From Pseudomonadota bacterium (GTDB lineage Bacteria; Pseudomonadota; Alphaproteobacteria; Rhizobiales; Beijerinckiaceae), in NCBI GenBank assembly GCA_021781815.1, contig JAJXWB010000021.1:1-64000 (forward strand): DNA of 64,000 nucleotides, in the 5' to 3' direction. Positions 60,600 through 64,000 of this stretch are shown one piece after another. Numbering within the stretch: the stretch's first letter is position 1; each line of letters starts with the position of its first letter. The notes beneath the pieces were generated by a model. The model saw nothing but the letters and a program-made list of their open reading frames with translations, was not told where the DNA came from and ran no database searches. Made by a program: the position numbers and the translations under genes.

Positions 60600-61013
60600 T
60601 CAGCAGCCTCCCATTCCGCAGACGATCTCCCACTCCGCGTCCGTCACCGGCTGCACGGAAAGCCGGGAATTCGTCACCAGCGCCATCTTCGCCAGACGAG
60701 GTTCAGCCTTGATCGCCGCGAGCGAGACGGGTTTCGGCAGGGGCGCCTTCGCCCGAACGTCGACCATGCCGAACTTGCCGGTCTCGTCGCTCGGGTCGGG
60801 ATAGAAAGTCCTGATGATTTCCACGATGCCGACGACCGCCCGCTCCTCGTTGGAATGATAAAAGAAAGCGGTTTCGCCTTCCTTCATCGCCATCAGGTGC
60901 TGTTTGGCCTGGTGATTGCGCACGCCGTTCCAGTACGTGCCGGCCGGGCCAGCCTCGACCTGCTGCGACCACGACCAGACCGAGGGTTCGCTTTTCATCA
61001 GCCAGTGGGCCAT
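60600..61013 (-). CDS. EVE domain-containing protein
   Basis: A 137-residue single-domain protein of the PUA-like EVE fold, which binds modified bases in DNA or RNA. The N-terminus AHWLMKSEPSVWSWSQQ and WNGVRNHQAKQHL near 28-40 are typical, as is the YHSNEERAVVGIVEI strand-loop near 52-66. The aromatic cage residues are supplied by the Trp and Tyr of these motifs. It is a housekeeping copy between gpsA and zapE rather than part of a defence cassette. Confidence 0.92.
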   Translation of the reverse strand: MAHWLMKSEPSVWSWSQQVEAGPAGTYWNGVRNHQAKQHLMAMKEGETAFFYHSNEERAVVGIVEIIRTFYPDPSDETGKFGMVDVRAKAPLPKPVSLAAIKAEPRLAKMALVTNSRLSVQPVTDAEWEIVCGMGGC

Positions 61014-61032
61014 GCAGACTCCTTGCGCGTGT

Positions 61033-62019
61033 TCAATGTTCGGACTTCACGGGTCGCAACAGCAGCGAATCGATCGCGGCGTTGATGGCCAGTTCGCCCG
61101 CCACGATGCGATCGACGACGGCGGCGATCGGCATCTCCACGCCGCGCGCGGCGGCGAGTTCGACCAAGGCGCGCGCGGTGAAGGCGCCTTCGGCCAGCTT
61201 GCCTCCGCTCGCCTCCGCCAGTGTCCTGCCCTGGCCGAGCGCGTGGCCGAGCGCGAAATTGCGAGATTGCAGCGTGGCGCAGCACAATACGAGATCGCCC
61301 AGACCCGACAGGCCCATCAGCGTTTCCGGCCGCGCGCCGAACGCCCGGCCGAAGCGGGTGAGTTCAGCGAAGGAGCGCGCGGTCAGCGCCGCGACGGCGC
61401 TGGCGCCGAGCCCGCGGCCCGCGGCGATCCCGCAGGCGATGGCGAGTACGTTCTTCGCCGCGCCGCCGATTTCCGCGCCGCGTACGTCGGTCGAGCGGTA
61501 CAGGCGGAACGTCGGCGTATCGAGAAGGCGACCGAGCCGCTCGGCGCGTTCGGCATCGCGCGCGGCCAGCGTCACCGCCGTCGGCAGACCTGCCGCAACG
61601 TCGGCGGCGAAACTCGGTCCGGACAGGATCGCCGCGACGGCGTGCGGCGCTTCGGTCGCAAGCACGTCGCTCATGAAAGCGTGCGTTCCGCGTTCGATGC
61701 CCTTGGCGCAAACGATCCAGTCCGACCCCTCGCACACGAACGGCGCGGCGGCGCGCGCTACGTCGCGCATGCCCTGCGCGGGCGTGGCGGCCAGAATCAC
61801 GCGCGCGTCCGCAATTTGCTCCAGGTCCGACGTCGGCTCGATGGCTGCCGTGAAATTGACGCCAGGCAGACGGCGCGCGTTGGCCCGCGTGCGGCGCATC
61901 TCTTCAACATTGGCCCGATCGCGCGCCCATAGCAGCACACGCCGACCGCCGCGTGCAGCCAGAATTGCGAGGGCCGTGCCCCAGGCGCCGGCGCCAAGCA
62001 CCGCAATCGTCTCGGTCAT
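61033..62019 (-). CDS. gpsA: Glycerol-3-phosphate dehydrogenase [NAD(P)+]
   Basis: Reduces dihydroxyacetone phosphate to sn-glycerol 3-phosphate for phospholipid synthesis. The 328-residue product has the nucleotide-binding GAGAWGTALA at 8-17, CAKGIERGT near 102-110, LSGPSFAADVAAGLPTA near 131-147, and the substrate-site GAAKNVLAIACGIAAG near 184-199 with the catalytic Lys. The start at 62019 overlaps the end of a small upstream ORF in an ATGA arrangement and has GAGG ten bases before it. Confidence 0.95.
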   Translation of the reverse strand: MTETIAVLGAGAWGTALAILAARGGRRVLLWARDRANVEEMRRTRANARRLPGVNFTAAIEPTSDLEQIADARVILAATPAQGMRDVARAAAPFVCEGSDWIVCAKGIERGTHAFMSDVLATEAPHAVAAILSGPSFAADVAAGLPTAVTLAARDAERAERLGRLLDTPTFRLYRSTDVRGAEIGGAAKNVLAIACGIAAGRGLGASAVAALTARSFAELTRFGRAFGARPETLMGLSGLGDLVLCCATLQSRNFALGHALGQGRTLAEASGGKLAEGAFTARALVELAAARGVEMPIAAVVDRIVAGELAINAAIDSLLLRPVKSEH

Positions 62020-62219
62020 CCGGGAAATACCTCGTCGTGGGGTTGCGCCGGCATAGTCTCGACAATCTGTCCGACCCCTCCGGCGCATGCGCCGTTTTCC
62101 AGAAAAACGACGCGGCGGTCGGGGCGCCGCTCGCCAAGGCGGGAAAAATGCGCGGACCCGGTCCGCAGGTGAATCGTTGGCCTCGCCATGACGATCGCCA
62201 GTGACAGCCGCCGCGTCAT
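62016..62219 (-). CDS. Small hypothetical protein coupled between tsaD and gpsA
   Basis: A 67-codon frame fills the gap between tsaD and gpsA exactly. Its ATG follows the tsaD stop after one base (TGAGATG), with AAGG in the tsaD end as a possible ribosome-binding site. Its stop overlaps the gpsA start as ATGA. The predicted protein is basic, with a short hydrophobic start (LSLAIVMA), a TGSAHFSRLGERRPDRRVVFLENG segment and one Cys. Third-position GC is high. I do not recognise it. The junction pattern supports a real gene, but chance is possible in GC-rich DNA. Confidence 0.45.
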   Translation of the reverse strand: MTRRLSLAIVMARPTIHLRTGSAHFSRLGERRPDRRVVFLENGACAGGVGQIVETMPAQPHDEVFPG

Positions 62220-62220
62220 C

Positions 62221-63279
62221 TCAGGCCTTGCCGTGATGCCTGGCTTCGAGTCTGTCGTCGAGCGGCCAGCGCGGGCGGGCGGCGACGTTCAGACTGTCGG
62301 TCAGCCCTCTTTCCAGTCGTTCGATCCCAACCCAGGCGATCATCGCGCCATTGTCGGTGCACAGCTCCGGCGGCGGCGTGACAAGCCGGAGCCCGGATTC
62401 TCCGCAGAACCGAGCCAGCGCCCGGCGGATCGCGCTGTTGGCGGCGACGCCGCCGGCGACCACCAGCGCCTCCGGCGGCGCGCCGTCCTCACGCGACAGC
62501 CGCAGCGCTGCGCGGGTCCGGTCAATGATGACATCGACGATCGCCGCCTGAAACGAGGCGCAGAGATCGGCCACGTCGGTTTTGGTCAGCGGCGCGACGC
62601 GGGCCGCCTCGTTGCGTACAGCGGTTTTGAGGCCCGAAAACGAGAAATCGGGATTGGCGCGCCCGGCCATCGGCCGGGGCAGGTCGAAGCGGGCCGGATC
62701 GCCTTCCAGGGCTGCGCGCTCCACATGCGGGCCGCCCGGGTAGGGCAGTCCCAGCAGCTTGCCGACCTTGTCGAACGCCTCGCCAATGGCGTCGTCGATG
62801 GTCGAGCCGAGGCGTCGATAATCGCCGACGCCCCGCACTTCGAGCAATTGCGTATGTCCGCCGGACATCAGCAGGACCATGTAGGGGAACTGCACGCTGT
62901 CGGTCATGCGCGCGGTCAAAGCATGGCCTTCGAGGTGGTTGACGGCGACGAACGGTTTGCCGGCGGCCCAGGCGAGCGCCTTGCCGGTCGTCAGCCCGAC
63001 CAGGAGGCCGCCGATCAGGCCGGGACCGGCTGAAGCCGCAATGGCGTCGATCTGGCCGAGGGCGACCCCCGCCCCTGCGAGCGCGCGGCGAATCAGATGA
63101 TCGAGGTAATCGACGTGGGCGCGTGCGGCGATTTCCGGCACCACGCCGCCATAGGCCGCGTGCTCCGCGATCTGGCTCATGATTTCGTTGGCGAGGATTT
63201 CGCCGCCGCCCTCGGGCCGCTTGCGCACCACCGCCGCCGAAGTCTCGTCGCAGGTGGTCTCTATCCCCAGAACCAGCAT
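62221..63279 (-). CDS. tsaD: tRNA N6-adenosine threonylcarbamoyltransferase TsaD
   Basis: Transfers the threonylcarbamoyl group to A37 of ANN-decoding tRNAs, with TsaB and TsaE. The 352-residue ASKHA-fold product starts [18 protein letters not shown], has the metal-binding HLEGH (His115, His119), MSGGHTQL near 137-144, and [13 protein letters not shown] near 279-291 carrying the nucleotide-binding loop. The frame is open upstream across hemC, and an ATG six codons earlier (63297) exists; the conserved start is at 63279. It is divergent from hemC with 73 bases between them. Confidence 0.95.
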   Translation of the reverse strand: MLVLGIETTCDETSAAVVRKRPEGGGEILANEIMSQIAEHAAYGGVVPEIAARAHVDYLDHLIRRALAGAGVALGQIDAIAASAGPGLIGGLLVGLTTGKALAWAAGKPFVAVNHLEGHALTARMTDSVQFPYMVLLMSGGHTQLLEVRGVGDYRRLGSTIDDAIGEAFDKVGKLLGLPYPGGPHVERAALEGDPARFDLPRPMAGRANPDFSFSGLKTAVRNEAARVAPLTKTDVADLCASFQAAIVDVIIDRTRAALRLSREDGAPPEALVVAGGVAANSAIRRALARFCGESGLRLVTPPPELCTDNGAMIAWVGIERLERGLTDSLNVAARPRWPLDDRLEARHHGKA

Positions 63280-63352
63280 GAAGGCGCGCCCTTGCATCGT
63301 GTCGGCGCAACCTATAGTCGAGCGATCGATACAGCAAACAGGCGCCGGACAT

Positions 63353-64000
63353 ATGGGTTCTCCATTCCTCAGAATCGGGACGCGCGGCAGCCCGCTTGCG
63401 CTCGCCCAGGCGCGCGAGGTGCGGCGCAAGCTAGCAGCGGCGCATGGCGCGCATGAGGATTCGATCGAATTGGTCGTCATCAAGACGACCGGCGACGCCA
63501 TTGTCGATCGACCGCTGGCGGAGGCGGGCGGCAAAGGCCTGTTCACGAAGGAGCTGGACGCCGCCCAGCTCGACGGATCCATCGACATCGCCGTGCATTC
63601 GGCAAAGGATCTGCCAACGCTGCTTCCGCCGGGGCTTATTGTCGCCGGTTATCTGCCGCGCGAGGACGTGCGGGACGCGCTGATCTCGCCGCGGGCGACG
63701 TCCATCGGCGCGTTGCCGCACGGCGCGCGCGTCGGCACGGCCTCGCTGCGCCGCGCCGCGCAATTGAAGCGGCTGCGGCCGGATTTCGAAACGCCTCTCC
63801 TGCGTGGAAACGTGGAAACGCGCCTGCGCAGGGCGCAGGACGGCGAGATCGACGCGACGTTGCTCGCGCTGGCGGGCCTCAAGCGGCTCGGCCTCGCCGA
63901 CCGCGCGACCGCCGTGCTGGACATCTCGGATTTTCTGCCCGCCGTCGGCCAAGGCGCGATCGCCATCACCGCGCGTTCGGAAGATTACGCCTCGCACACC
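63353..64000 (+). CDS. hemC: Hydroxymethylbilane synthase (porphobilinogen deaminase), cut by the window edge
   Basis: Polymerises four porphobilinogens to hydroxymethylbilane in haem, chlorophyll and cobalamin synthesis. The first 216 codons are present and run off the right edge in frame. The N-terminus [19 protein letters not shown] is diagnostic. The catalytic Asp lies in [11 protein letters not shown] near 79-89. [18 protein letters not shown] near 128-145 and [12 protein letters not shown] near 149-160 line the cofactor cavity. The dipyrromethane-binding Cys lies beyond the edge. It is divergent from tsaD, the usual alphaproteobacterial arrangement. Confidence 0.95.
   Translation, partial: MGSPFLRIGTRGSPLALAQAREVRRKLAAAHGAHEDSIELVVIKTTGDAIVDRPLAEAGGKGLFTKELDAAQLDGSIDIAVHSAKDLPTLLPPGLIVAGYLPREDVRDALISPRATSIGALPHGARVGTASLRRAAQLKRLRPDFETPLLRGNVETRLRRAQDGEIDATLLALAGLKRLGLADRATAVLDISDFLPAVGQGAIAITARSEDYASHT

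Noticed and set aside
60600-61013. EVE protein as a modified-DNA restriction component
   Set aside because: It is a stand-alone EVE domain in the conserved gpsA-EVE neighbourhood, with no nuclease or McrBC partner.

Overview
The window is a GC-rich, gene-dense stretch of chromosome from an alphaproteobacterium, most likely a member of the Hyphomicrobiales (Rhizobiales). The evidence is a set of protein families largely confined to this class (DUF2125, DUF2794, DUF4167, the DUF4175/TIGR02302 protein, the F1-ATPase zeta inhibitor DUF1476), the metX-metW pair, and the mdh-sucCDAB-lpd operon. Divergent ecm and ccr genes encode two signature enzymes of the ethylmalonyl-CoA pathway. They point to acetyl-CoA assimilation without relying on isocitrate lyase, as in serine-cycle methylotrophs, type II methanotrophs and purple nonsulfur bacteria. 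The genus cannot be fixed from the sequence.

Layout. 0-0.3 kb: an array of short repeats resembling the end of an IS21-type element. 0.3-11.5 kb: glutamate dehydrogenase family protein, GNAT, pyrophosphatase, metX-metW, chorismate mutase and prephenate dehydrogenase, then ftsE-ftsX-acyltransferase-DUF2125 and an HNH protein. 11.5-15.1 kb: an apparent operon of a twin-TM protein, a cobalamin adenosyltransferase, etfB, etfA and 3-hydroxyacyl-CoA dehydrogenase. 15.1-21.4 kb: DUF4175, lysA, an LptM-like lipoprotein, argH, and divergent tlpA. 21.4-28.6 kb: a secreted basic protein, then purC-purS-purQ and purL-bolA-grxD. The two pur blocks are separated by an opposite-strand OmpW-type porin gene that carries a perfect FNR/FixK box upstream. 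28.6-35.5 kb: xerC, thpR, a tesA-like esterase divergent from an ABC exporter pair, a Bax-inhibitor-1 protein and DUF2794. 35.5-43.7 kb: htpG, prmC, DUF4167, clpB and uppP. 43.7-49.2 kb: ecm and ccr back to back, a BrkB-family protein and a DMT exporter. 49.3-63.3 kb: a long minus-strand series tsaD-(small ORF)-gpsA-EVE-zapE-tetR-mdh-sucC-sucD-sucA-sucB-lpd. The right edge cuts hemC.

The genes form a coherent central-carbon theme. 3-Hydroxyacyl-CoA dehydrogenase, ETF, Ccr and Ecm act on C4/C5 acyl-CoAs. The PduO-type adenosyltransferase can make the adenosylcobalamin that Ecm needs. The TCA operon receives the products. No CRISPR array, rRNA, recognisable tRNA, phage or defence island was seen. 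This is mostly core chromosome, and the less ordinary signals are regulatory or small: the FNR box, the inverted repeat between ecm and ccr, hairpins at operon junctions, an orphan hairpin-terminator unit upstream of htpG, and a small ORF coupled between tsaD and gpsA.
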